Shown: positions 1-6,276, counted from the first letter of the stretch. The stretch: 6,922 nt of DNA from an uncultured Butyricicoccus sp. (GCA_900555465.1 USLE01000064.1:1-6922), one strand, 5' to 3'. Translations and numbers: made by a program. The notes: generated from the letters alone by a model not told the origin.

Positions 1-24
1 GGGCACAATTCGGAGTCGTCTTGT

Positions 25-57
25 ATAAAAACCGAGATACATGCTCCCGGTTTTTAT
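25..57. terminator. Bidirectional terminator-like hairpin
   Basis: ATAAAAACCG (25-34) is the exact reverse complement of CGGTTTTTAT (48-57), with a 13-nt spacer that can add a GA/TC pair inside. A short GC core flanked by an A-tract and a T-tract gives an intrinsic-terminator shape on both strands. It could end a plus-strand gene lying left of the window, or serve as the distal terminator of the minus-strand trpB, whose stop lies 120 nt away. Nothing in the window shows which. Confidence 0.55.
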
Positions 58-60
58 GGA

Positions 61-80
61 AATTGCGGCTCACCGCAATT
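61..80. repeat. Perfect 8-bp inverted repeat
   Basis: AATTGCGG (61-68) and CCGCAATT (73-80) form a perfect hairpin with a 4-nt CTCA loop, only 3 nt after the hairpin at 25-57. It has no T-tract, so it is not a terminator by itself. It may be part of a larger structured 3' end shared with its neighbours. Confidence 0.5.
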
Positions 81-120
81 CCCTATTTAATGCGCGCTGC
101 GGCGCGGGGACTTTTTCGAC

Positions 121-158
121 AGACTGAAACGGCTGCATGGCAGCCGTTTCGTCTTTTT
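121..158 (+). terminator. Plus-strand intrinsic terminator
   Basis: GAAACGGCTGC (126-136) pairs perfectly with GCAGCCGTTTC (140-150) around a 3-nt loop. AGAC (121-124) and GTCT (151-154) extend the stem past a bulged T, and the T-tract 154-158 follows directly. The T-tract makes this a plus-strand terminator. On the minus strand, 26 nt past the trpB stop, the same hairpin has no U-tract, so it would be a weak trpB terminator. No plus-strand gene precedes it in the window, so it would serve a transcript entering from the left. Confidence 0.6.
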
Positions 159-176
159 CGGGGAAAGGGGCAAGGT

Positions 177-1544
177 TCAGTCCACCGGCGGCAGGGTGTC
201 AAAGCCGACCTGCAGTTCCTCGTCTGTGGGCACATGGTTCTGCATCGTGCCGTTGTGGTAGGCTTCGTACGCCGACATATCGAAGTAGCCCGTGCCGGTC
301 AGACCGAACAGGATGGTTTTGGCCTCGCCGGTCTCCTTGCATTTGAGCGCCTCGTCGATCGCGCAGCGGATCGCGTGCGAGGACTCGGGCGCGGGCAGGA
401 TGGTCTCGACCTTGGCGAACTGCACCGCCGCGTCGAACACGTCGGTCTGCTTGGCCGAGACCGCCTCCATATAGCCGTCGTGGTACAGCTTGGACAGGAT
501 CGGGCTCATGCCGTGGTAGCGCAGGCCGCCCGCGTGGTTGGCCGCAGGCATGAAGCCGTTGCCCAGGGTGTACATGCGCGCCAGCGGAGTGACGTGGCCG
601 GTGTCGCAGAAGTCGTAGGCGTACTTGCCGCGGGTAAACGACGGGCAGGACGCGGGCTCGACCGCGATGATGCGCGGGTTCGCCTTGCCGGTCAGCTTAT
701 CCTGCATGAACGGCGCGATCAGGCCGCCGAGGTTGGAGCCGCCGCCCGCGCAGCCGATGACGATGTCCGGGTATTCGTCCAGCATCTCCATCGCCTGCTT
801 GCTCTCCAGACCGATGATCGACTGATGCAGCAGCACCTGATTGAGCACCGAGCCGAGCACATAACGGTAGCCCTCGTGCGTGGTCGCGACCTCGACCGCC
901 TCGGAGATCGCGCAGCCGAGCGAGCCGCCGGTGTGCGGGTCGTGCGCGAGGATCGCGCGGCCCGCCTCGGTGGTGTTCGAGGGCGAGGGCGTCACGTCCG
1001 CGCCAAAGGTCTGCATGACCGCTTTGCGGTAGGGCTTCTGCTCATAGGATACCTTTACCATGTAGACCTTGAGGTCCAGCCCGAAGTAGGCGCACGCCTC
1101 GGACAGCGCCGTGCCCCACTGGCCGGCTCCGGTCTCGGTCGTCAGCCCCTTGAGGCCCTGCTCCTTGGCGTAATACGCCTGCGCGATGGCGGAATTGAGC
1201 TTGTGCGAGCCCGAGGTGTTGTTGCCCTCGAACTTGTAGTAGATCTTCGCCGGGGTGTCGAGCGCCTTTTCCAGATTGTATGCGCGGCACAGCGGCGAGG
1301 GCCGGTACAGCTTATACATATCCAGAACGGGCTCGGGGATGTCGAAATACCGCGTGGTGCAGTCCAGCTCCTGCCGGGCGAGCTTTTCGCAGAAGATCGG
1401 GTACAGCGCTTCGACGGGAAGCGGCTCGTGCGTGCCGGGGTGGATCAGCGGGTCGGGCTGCTCTTTCATATCGGCGCGCAGGTTGTACCACTGCCTCGGC
1501 ATCTGTTCTTCGGTTAAATACAGTCTGTGCGGAATCTTTGCCAT
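177..1544 (-). CDS. trpB: Tryptophan synthase beta chain, TrpB2 type
   Basis: This 455-aa, PLP-dependent, cytosolic enzyme joins indole and L-serine to give L-tryptophan. The PLP lysine is K115 in GSHKLNSA. E137 opens ETGAGQWG (137-144), where ordinary TrpB1 has ETGAGQHG; the W, and a length well above the roughly 400 aa of TrpB1, point to the TrpB2 branch. CAGGGSN (265-271) is the glycine-rich phosphate-binding loop, and LTGTG (415-419) lies near the C-terminal PLP pocket. The start is ATG 1544, preceded by AAGGAGAG at about 8 nt. A tryptophan-specific T-box leader lies directly upstream. No trpA, trpC, trpD or trpE lies beside it; TrpB2 proteins are known to work without TrpA using free indole, so indole salvage is plausible here (inference). 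The reading frame is intact. Confidence in the family is very high; confidence in the TrpB2 assignment is high. Confidence 0.96.
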   Translation of the reverse strand: MAKIPHRLYLTEEQMPRQWYNLRADMKEQPDPLIHPGTHEPLPVEALYPIFCEKLARQELDCTTRYFDIPEPVLDMYKLYRPSPLCRAYNLEKALDTPAKIYYKFEGNNTSGSHKLNSAIAQAYYAKEQGLKGLTTETGAGQWGTALSEACAYFGLDLKVYMVKVSYEQKPYRKAVMQTFGADVTPSPSNTTEAGRAILAHDPHTGGSLGCAISEAVEVATTHEGYRYVLGSVLNQVLLHQSIIGLESKQAMEMLDEYPDIVIGCAGGGSNLGGLIAPFMQDKLTGKANPRIIAVEPASCPSFTRGKYAYDFCDTGHVTPLARMYTLGNGFMPAANHAGGLRYHGMSPILSKLYHDGYMEAVSAKQTDVFDAAVQFAKVETILPAPESSHAIRCAIDEALKCKETGEAKTILFGLTGTGYFDMSAYEAYHNGTMQNHVPTDEELQVGFDTLPPVD

Positions 1545-1632
1545 CGTGGTTCTCTCCTTTTATGGGTAAATTATTTGTTGACGGAATTTTCGCGCCGCGG
1601 TACTTTTTGCAGCTTTGGGGCCGCAGGGATGC

Positions 1633-1672
1633 AAAAAGGCTCCTGCCCCATGAATCTCATGGGACAGGAGCC
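1633..1672 (-). terminator. T-box leader terminator of trpB
   Basis: On the minus strand GGCTCCTGTCCCATGA pairs with TCATGGGGCAGGAGCC (one G-U pair) and is followed by TTTTT at 1637-1633. The 5' arm also contains the GCTC and CCCA segments that can pair with GAGC (1684-1681) and TGGG (1699-1696) in the antiterminator, so the two structures exclude each other. This is the regulated attenuator between the promoter and trpB, whose start lies 88 nt further on. Confidence 0.93.
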
Positions 1673-1922
1673 TGAAAACAGCTCTTGCGGTACCACCCAA
1701 GTTGACGCAGAAATGCGCCCGCTCGCTTTCGCGCATCCGACAATGCACGCTCCCCTGATAACGGGCGGAGTCCCCGTCGCAGATACTCGGGATATGATCC
1801 CTTTCGCCTTGCCCTGATAAAGTCCATTCACCGGGTCCTTGCCTGCCGCGATCGCACCGCCCGCGGCTCTCTGAAAGGTTTGGTCTCCCTGCTACTCGTC
1901 TTCGTCATTGGTTTTTCGGTAT
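1633..1922 (-). promoter_or_regulatory. T-box riboswitch, tRNA-Trp specific, controlling trpB
   Basis: This leader RNA senses uncharged tRNA and relieves termination ahead of trpB. The conserved T-box reads AACTTGGGTGGTACCGC (1703-1687), with the tRNA-acceptor-binding UGGU at 1695-1692. The Stem I base pairs GACGAAG (1906-1900) with CTTTATC (1822-1816), leaving one C-A mismatch. The specifier loop has AGTA on its 5' side and GAA on its 3' side, as in known T-boxes. The codon directly after GAA is TGG (1826-1824), followed by the usual purine, so the specifier is tryptophan and agrees with the downstream gene. The typical CAGAGAG and GGTG segments of distal Stem I are visible near 1873-1852. 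Small hairpins follow between Stem I and the antiterminator. When tRNA-Trp is uncharged the antiterminator should form and trpB be transcribed. The 5' end is inferred from the promoter. Confidence 0.95.
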
Positions 1923-1928
1923 GGTCAC

Positions 1929-1957
1929 AGTATATTCTCAACCGACGGGTTTGTCAA
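1929..1957 (-). promoter_or_regulatory. Sigma-A promoter of the T-box/trpB transcript
   Basis: TTGACA (1957-1952), a perfect -35 box, is separated by exactly 17 nt from TATACT (1934-1929), a one-mismatch -10 box. Transcription should start near 1922, just before Stem I of the T-box. It lies 58 nt beyond the stop of the minus-strand gene at 2016-2249, so trpB has its own promoter. Confidence 0.92.
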
Positions 1958-2015
1958 GCATATTTTGAGAAATTTTATAAATTCTTATGACGATATTTTC
2001 TTATTGCGATAACCT

Positions 2016-2249
2016 TCACTCTTTGGAATCGTCCTCCGGTCTGCCGGCGAGCTCGTCGAGGCGCTTTTCCAAATCCTCAACGCGAGACACCAGGCGGAGA
2101 ATCGCATACAGCAAGATTGCCGCTATGAAAGCGATGGCAAGCATCATTAGCCAGACGTTTTTCTGCACATTTACAAAAACAATCAGTGCAAACAGCGTTA
2201 GGAAAAAGCACATAAGATACAACGACAGAAAATCTTTAATCCCTTTCAT
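2016..2249 (-). CDS. Small two-helix membrane protein with acidic coiled-coil tail, unknown function
   Basis: I do not recognise this 77-aa protein. Residues about 9-28 and 32-52 are two strongly hydrophobic segments, separated by a short polar turn (VQKN); they fit a membrane hairpin. Residues 53-67 (SRVEDLEKRLDELAG) have heptad-like leucine spacing and could form a short coiled coil, ending in a charged tail (PEDDSKE). By the positive-inside rule both ends may face the cytosol. The start is ATG 2249; AAGGGGG lies about 7-13 nt upstream and a good promoter lies just before it. No clear terminator follows, so its transcript may run on into the T-box leader of trpB, 58 nt before that gene's own promoter. 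It is divergent from the LRR/VWA/AAA operon. Codon pattern, promoter and plausible topology support a real gene; the function is unknown. Confidence 0.8.
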   Translation of the reverse strand: MKGIKDFLSLYLMCFFLTLFALIVFVNVQKNVWLMMLAIAFIAAILLYAILRLVSRVEDLEKRLDELAGRPEDDSKE

Positions 2250-2271
2250 CCCACACGCCCCCTTTTTCTTT

Positions 2272-2300
2272 ATCTTAGCCGATGGGTAACACGCGGTCAA
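2272..2300 (-). promoter_or_regulatory. Promoter of the small membrane protein gene
   Basis: TTGACC (2300-2295) and TAAGAT (2277-2272) are spaced by exactly 17 nt on the minus strand. Transcription should start near 2265, giving a leader of only about 16 nt that carries the SD. It is back to back with the plus-strand promoter at 2332-2360, the two -35 boxes being about 30 nt apart. Confidence 0.8.
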
Positions 2301-2331
2301 TCCGCAAAACGGACAAAAAACGGCACTTTTA

Positions 2332-2360
2332 TTGCCGCGCCGCCCCGGCTGTGCTATAAT
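2332..2360 (+). promoter_or_regulatory. Promoter of the LRR/VWA/AAA operon
   Basis: TTGCCG (2332-2337) and a perfect TATAAT (2355-2360) are spaced by exactly 17 nt. The expected start is near 2367, about 33 nt before the ATG at 2400. The -35 box overlaps the 3' arm of the short inverted repeat CGGCA (2321-2325) / TGCCG (2333-2337), a possible but weak operator. Confidence 0.85.
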
Positions 2361-2399
2361 CAAAGCCGAACAGAAAACGTGATGAAAGGAGGGCGCGCC

Positions 2400-3374
2400 A
2401 TGCGCACGATCGAGGACGAAAACGAGCTGCTGCTGACCTGCGAACAAACGCCGGACGGCATCGCTGTCCTGCGCTGCGAGACGCGCGACGACGACGTGCG
2501 CCTGCCGGACGAGATCGACGGCGCGCCGGTCGTATCGCTCGGCGGCTATGCGCTGAGCGAGCGCGCGCCCGACCTCACAGGCCGCGACGCCTTCCGCGTG
2601 CGCGTGACCTGCGGCGGCCCGGAACCCGTGCACGACGCAAACGCCATCCGCGCGGTCACCCTGCCGAAACGCCTGCAAAGCGTGGGCAGCTATGCGTTTT
2701 ACAACTGCCGCCGGCTGGAAACGCTCACCTTTTCCGGCAGTCTGACCGATTTCGGCGGCGACGCGCTGATGAACTGCCACGCGCTGCGGCATATCCGGCT
2801 GCACGCCGATCCCGCCGCCCCCACCTGCCTGCACCGCGTACTCGGCGAGCACGCCGGCGAGCTGGATGTGATGTTCCTGCATGGCGGCACGCGCATCCGC
2901 CTGCTGTTTCCCGCCTATTCCGAAGAGCTGGAAACGCTCGCGCCCGCGCATATCTTCCAGCGCCGCATTCACGGCGCGGGGTACGGCTACCGCCAATGCT
3001 TTGAAAGCGGCGTGCTCCATTTCCGCGGGTACGATCTTGCGCTGGAAAGCCTGCTCGACCGCCACGACTTCAGCGTGGCCGCCCGCGTGGCCGTGCGGCG
3101 GCTTGCCGCGCCGTATCAGCTGGCGGACGCCGCCCGCGCTGCGTATCTGGACTGCCTGCGCGCCCACGGCGGCGCGCTCGCGCGTGACTGCGCTGCAGCC
3201 GGGGAAAGCGCCGCGCTCCGCTTCCTGCTGTCGCACGGCGTGCTCCAGCGCAAGGACATCGCCGCCGCCTGCGACACCGCCCGCGAGAAGGAGCAGACCG
3301 CCGCGCTGTCCGTGCTGCTGGCCGCCCTCGGGCAGAACATCCCCAAGGGGCGCGCAAAATCGTTCGATCTGTGA
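2400..3374 (+). CDS. LRR_5 (BspA-like) repeat protein with helical C-terminus, first gene of a MoxR/VWA operon
   Basis: This 324-aa protein begins at ATG 2400, preceded by AAAGGAGGG (2385-2393); a GTG at 2379 would lie upstream of that SD and was rejected. Residues 82-135 hold two BspA/TpLRR-type units, recognisable by LPKRLQSVGSYAFYNCRRLE and then DFGGDALMNCHALRHI; a degenerate unit may lie at 33-54 (LPDEIDGAPVVSLGGYAL). Residues about 225-310 are alanine- and leucine-rich paired helices (for example AAGESAALRFLLSHGV), faintly ankyrin-like. There is no signal peptide or anchor, so unlike many BspA-type adhesins it should be cytosolic. It is followed after 51 nt by the VWA-like gene and then the MoxR ATPase. 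Acting as a recognition or scaffold subunit of that pair is inference. LRR identity is likely; the ankyrin-like resemblance is tentative. Confidence 0.85.
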   Translation: MRTIEDENELLLTCEQTPDGIAVLRCETRDDDVRLPDEIDGAPVVSLGGYALSERAPDLTGRDAFRVRVTCGGPEPVHDANAIRAVTLPKRLQSVGSYAFYNCRRLETLTFSGSLTDFGGDALMNCHALRHIRLHADPAAPTCLHRVLGEHAGELDVMFLHGGTRIRLLFPAYSEELETLAPAHIFQRRIHGAGYGYRQCFESGVLHFRGYDLALESLLDRHDFSVAARVAVRRLAAPYQLADAARAAYLDCLRAHGGALARDCAAAGESAALRFLLSHGVLQRKDIAAACDTAREKEQTAALSVLLAALGQNIPKGRAKSFDL

Positions 3375-3412
3375 CCGACGGCGCGGCCCATAGAAAGCAT
3401 CCCACACCGCCC

Positions 3413-3420
3413 AAGGAGGT
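3413..3420 (+). promoter_or_regulatory. Consensus ribosome binding site of the VWA-like gene
   Basis: AAGGAGGT matches the anti-SD complement exactly and sits 5 nt before ATG 3426. It fixes that start and suggests strong internal translation within the operon. Confidence 0.85.
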
Positions 3421-3425
3421 GCCCC

Positions 3426-4718
3426 ATGCCCCAAAGCGAACGCTGGCGCAAAATCGGACGCGAGATCCTGTTTTCCGCCCGCACCGAACTGTATATGAGC
3501 CTGCCCTTTCTGGACGAGGCGGTCTCTGCGCTCACGGTCGCGGACGAGGGGTATGACGCCGCCACCCTTGCGACCGACGCCAAACACCTGTATTTCAGCG
3601 GCGCGTGGCTCGCGCAGCAGCTCGAGCACGCGCGCACGGCGGTCAACCGCGCCTACCTGCACACCGTGTTCCACTGCCTGCTGCGGCACCCCGCCAAGGC
3701 GAAAAACCGCGACACGCCGCTGTGGGACCTCGCGTGCGATATCGCGGTGGAAAGCATGCTCGATTCGCTCGACTACCGCTGTTTGCGCGAGGATAAGCCC
3801 TCGGTCCGGCGGCAGAACGTCTACCGCCGGCTGCGCGAAGCCATGCCCGTGCTGACCGCGGAGGCAATTTACCGTGAGTTCCGGCGCGAGCGGCTGAACT
3901 CCTACGACTGCGCCACGCTTGCCCGCGTGTTCTGTGTGGACGACCACACGCTGTGGCCCGCGTCGGACGACGGCGAGCAGGATCGGCAGTGGCAGCAGAC
4001 CGCTGCGCGCACCCAAACCGCGATGGAGACCGTGTTCAACAACCAGGCCGCAGGCGGCGAGGCCGTGCGCGAGCAGCTCTCGGTCTCCGCGCACCCGACG
4101 ACCGACTACCGCGCGTTCCTGCGCCGTTTCGCCGCGCTGCGCGAGGAGGTCGCGATCGACGCGGACTCGTTCGACTACGGCTACTATGCCTACGGCCTGC
4201 GGCACTATGGCAACATGCCGCTGATCGAGCCGCTTGAGACGCGCGAGGTGCGCAAGATCGAGGATTTCGTCATCGCGATCGACACCTCGATGTCCACCTC
4301 GGGCGAGCTGGTGCGCAGCTTTTTGTCCTACACCTATTCGCTGCTCCGCGACAACGAAAGCTTTTTCCGGCACATCAACCTGCGCATTTTACAGTGCGAC
4401 GACCAGCTCCGCTCGGACAGGCGCATCACAAACGAGCGCGACCTGCGCGACTATATGGAGCATTTCGAGCTGATCGGCCAGTCCGCGACCGACTTCCGCC
4501 CGGTGTTCGAGCATGTGGACCATCTGGTTTCCGAGGGCGCGTTCCACCATCTGCGCGGGATCATCTACTTCACCGACGGGCTGGGGATTTACCCGAAAAA
4601 GCGCCCCCGGTACGACGCCGCTTTCGTCATGCTCGAGGGCGAAGCGTATCCGGAAAACGTCCCGCCCTGGGGCATCCGCGCCATCCTGCGCGAAGCTGAA
4701 ATTATCCCGTCCCCGTAG
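3426..4718 (+). CDS. DUF2201-type protein: metallopeptidase-like N-terminal domain plus VWA domain
   Basis: This 430-aa protein has two parts. The N-terminal part (about 1-200) matches the general plan of the DUF2201 N-terminal putative metallopeptidase domain: histidines H79, H83 and H88 are spaced as in HExxHxxxxH, followed by LWDLACDIAVESMLD (99-113), whose D105 region is typical. The expected catalytic glutamate is T80 (HTVFH), so peptidase activity is doubtful. The C-terminal part (about 278-430) is a VWA-like domain with a complete MIDAS: D286, S288 and S290 in DTSMS, T355 in SATDF, and D384 in YFTDG. Divalent-metal-dependent protein binding is therefore likely. There is no signal peptide or membrane segment. 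The gene ends 31 nt before a MoxR-type ATPase; MoxR-VWA pairs are known to act together, as in RavA-ViaA. The family call is from memory of motifs, not a search. Confidence 0.88.
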   Translation: MPQSERWRKIGREILFSARTELYMSLPFLDEAVSALTVADEGYDAATLATDAKHLYFSGAWLAQQLEHARTAVNRAYLHTVFHCLLRHPAKAKNRDTPLWDLACDIAVESMLDSLDYRCLREDKPSVRRQNVYRRLREAMPVLTAEAIYREFRRERLNSYDCATLARVFCVDDHTLWPASDDGEQDRQWQQTAARTQTAMETVFNNQAAGGEAVREQLSVSAHPTTDYRAFLRRFAALREEVAIDADSFDYGYYAYGLRHYGNMPLIEPLETREVRKIEDFVIAIDTSMSTSGELVRSFLSYTYSLLRDNESFFRHINLRILQCDDQLRSDRRITNERDLRDYMEHFELIGQSATDFRPVFEHVDHLVSEGAFHHLRGIIYFTDGLGIYPKKRPRYDAAFVMLEGEAYPENVPPWGIRAILREAEIIPSP

Positions 4719-4749
4719 GGGCGCGCAACCAAACACAAGGAGCCTGTTT

Positions 4750-6240
4750 ATGAATATCAAACGAGCCAAAAACGAGATCAAAAACGCGCTGCGCGCCTAT
4801 CTCGCGCGCGACGAGTTCGGTGCGTACCGCATCCCGCCCATCCGCCAGCGCCCCATCCTGCTCATGGGCCCGCCGGGCATCGGCAAGACCCAGATCATGG
4901 AGCAGATCGCGGACGAGACCCATGTGGGGCTGGTGTCCTATACGCTGACTCACCACACACGCCAGTCCGCGCTCGGCCTGCCCTACATCGAGCACCAGAA
5001 GTTCGGCGGGCAGGAATACGCGGTCACGGCTTACACCATGAGCGAGATCATCGCCTCGGTCTACCGCGAGATGGAGCGCACGGGCGTCAAGGAGGGCATC
5101 TTGTTCCTCGACGAGATCAACTGCATCTCGGAGACACTCGCGCCCATGATGCTGCAATTTTTGCAGTGCAAGACCTTCGGCAACCAGCGCCTGCCCGAGG
5201 GCTGGGTGGTCGTGGCGGCGGGCAACCCGCCCGAGTACAACAAATCCGTGCGCGAGTTCGACGTGGTCACGCTCGACCGCGTCAAGCGCATCGACGTGGA
5301 GGAGGATTTCGCGGTCTGGAAGGAATACGCCTACCGCCGCGGCATCCACGGCGCGATCCTGTCCTATCTCGAGATCCGGCGGGACCACTTCTACCGCGTC
5401 GAGGCGACTGCGGACGGGATGCAGTTCGTCACCGCGCGCGGCTGGGAGGACCTGTCCGAGCTGATGCAGACCTATGAGGCGCTCGGCCTCACGGTCGACC
5501 GGCAGGTGGTCGAGCAGTATTTGCAGCTGCCCCGCGTGGCGAGCGATTTTGCAAATTACCTCCAGCTGTACGAAAAGTACAAGCGCGTCTACCGCGTGGA
5601 GGAGATTCTGGACGGGACATGGGAAAAGGTACGTGCCTCCGAGCTCGCGGGCGCGCCGTTTGACGAAAAGCTGGGCGTGCTCAGCCTGCTGCTCTCGCGG
5701 CTGGCGGACAGCGCGCGCGAGGCATATCGGCTGGACGGCCTGACCGACGCGCTGCATCAGGATCTCATCTATATTCGCGAGGGCGAAAAGACGCTCGGCA
5801 CCCTGCTGGACGAAAAGCAGGCCGCGCTCACGCGCCGCCGCGCGGCGGGCTCGACCGATAAGGACGCGCTGTTTGTCGCGGCGCGCGAAGCCGAGCGGCT
5901 GGCCGCGTTCCAGCAGACGATCGCGCTCGAAAAGGTGCCCAAGGGACAGGCGGTCGAGCGGCTCAAGACTCTGTTCCAAACCGACGTGCAGGCGCGCGCG
6001 GATGCGGCAGATAAGACTGACCGGCAGCTTGCAAACGCATTTGCGTTTCTCGACGAGGCGATTCCGGACAGTCAGGAACTGGTGCTGTTCGCGACCGAGC
6101 TGACCGCGAATTTCTTTACCTCGTGGTTTATCCAGAACTTCGGAAGCGATGCGTATTACGCACACAATAGAAAACTGCTGTTTGACGATGCACAGCAGCA
6201 TCTGCTGGACGAGATCCGGCAGGCGAAGCAGGAACCGTAA
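4750..6240 (+). CDS. MoxR-type AAA+ ATPase with long C-terminal helical region
   Basis: This 496-aa ATPase starts at ATG 4750, with AAGGAG at 4737-4742; the open frame extends back to a GTG at 4513 but that overlaps the preceding gene and lacks support. The Walker A is GPPGIGKT (40-47) and the Walker B is ILFLDEIN (117-124, D121/E122). Sensor 1 is N159 in AAGNP, arginine-finger candidates are R177/R180 in DRVKR, and a sensor-2-like R230 lies in TARGWEDL. This is the MoxR/dynein-like AAA_5 pattern, with all catalytic motifs present. Beyond the lid, residues about 260-496 are a long, mostly helical region rich in charged residues, much longer than in plain MoxR proteins of about 320 aa. It probably forms hexamers that remodel a target in the cytosol, with the VWA protein upstream as adaptor (family knowledge plus inference). 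It is the last gene of the operon; its TAA directly abuts the terminator hairpin. Confidence 0.93.
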   Translation: MNIKRAKNEIKNALRAYLARDEFGAYRIPPIRQRPILLMGPPGIGKTQIMEQIADETHVGLVSYTLTHHTRQSALGLPYIEHQKFGGQEYAVTAYTMSEIIASVYREMERTGVKEGILFLDEINCISETLAPMMLQFLQCKTFGNQRLPEGWVVVAAGNPPEYNKSVREFDVVTLDRVKRIDVEEDFAVWKEYAYRRGIHGAILSYLEIRRDHFYRVEATADGMQFVTARGWEDLSELMQTYEALGLTVDRQVVEQYLQLPRVASDFANYLQLYEKYKRVYRVEEILDGTWEKVRASELAGAPFDEKLGVLSLLLSRLADSAREAYRLDGLTDALHQDLIYIREGEKTLGTLLDEKQAALTRRRAAGSTDKDALFVAAREAERLAAFQQTIALEKVPKGQAVERLKTLFQTDVQARADAADKTDRQLANAFAFLDEAIPDSQELVLFATELTANFFTSWFIQNFGSDAYYAHNRKLLFDDAQQHLLDEIRQAKQEP

Positions 6241-6274
6241 AGCAAAAAGACCGGCGTCTGCCGGTCTTTTTGCT
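6241..6274. terminator. Bidirectional intrinsic terminator shared by the AAA ATPase gene and the zinc-ribbon gene
   Basis: AGCAAAAAGACCGGC (6241-6255) and GCCGGTCTTTTTGCT (6260-6274) form a perfect 15-bp stem with a GTCT loop. A and T tracts flank the GC core, so it works on both strands. It begins at the base after the ATPase stop and ends 2 nt from the stop of the converging minus-strand gene at 6277. Confidence 0.93.
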
Positions 6275-6276
6275 GT

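Noticed and set aside
21..1517. A 498-codon plus-strand open frame opposite trpB
   Set aside because: It is the antisense shadow of a high-GC gene: trpB on the other strand has every catalytic motif, and this frame gives an arginine/valine-rich, motif-free product with no SD at its start.
1571..1831. An 86-codon minus-strand frame inside the T-box leader
   Set aside because: The region is explained base for base by T-box elements and a terminator; no SD supports the frame, and it reads through the terminator stem.
2016..4373. A 785-codon minus-strand open frame spanning the operon and ending in the small membrane protein
   Set aside because: Only its last 77 codons look real. The upstream part is antisense to the LRR and VWA genes, low in complexity, and runs through a promoter and SD; the true start is ATG 2249 with its own promoter.
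4513..4749. N-terminal extension of the ATPase from GTG 4513
   Set aside because: It overlaps the VWA gene by about 200 bases in another frame, and a clear SD stands before ATG 4750, which begins a normal MoxR N-terminus.
4702..6201. A 499-codon minus-strand open frame opposite the AAA ATPase
   Set aside because: It is a compositional shadow; the plus strand carries intact Walker A, Walker B and sensor motifs.
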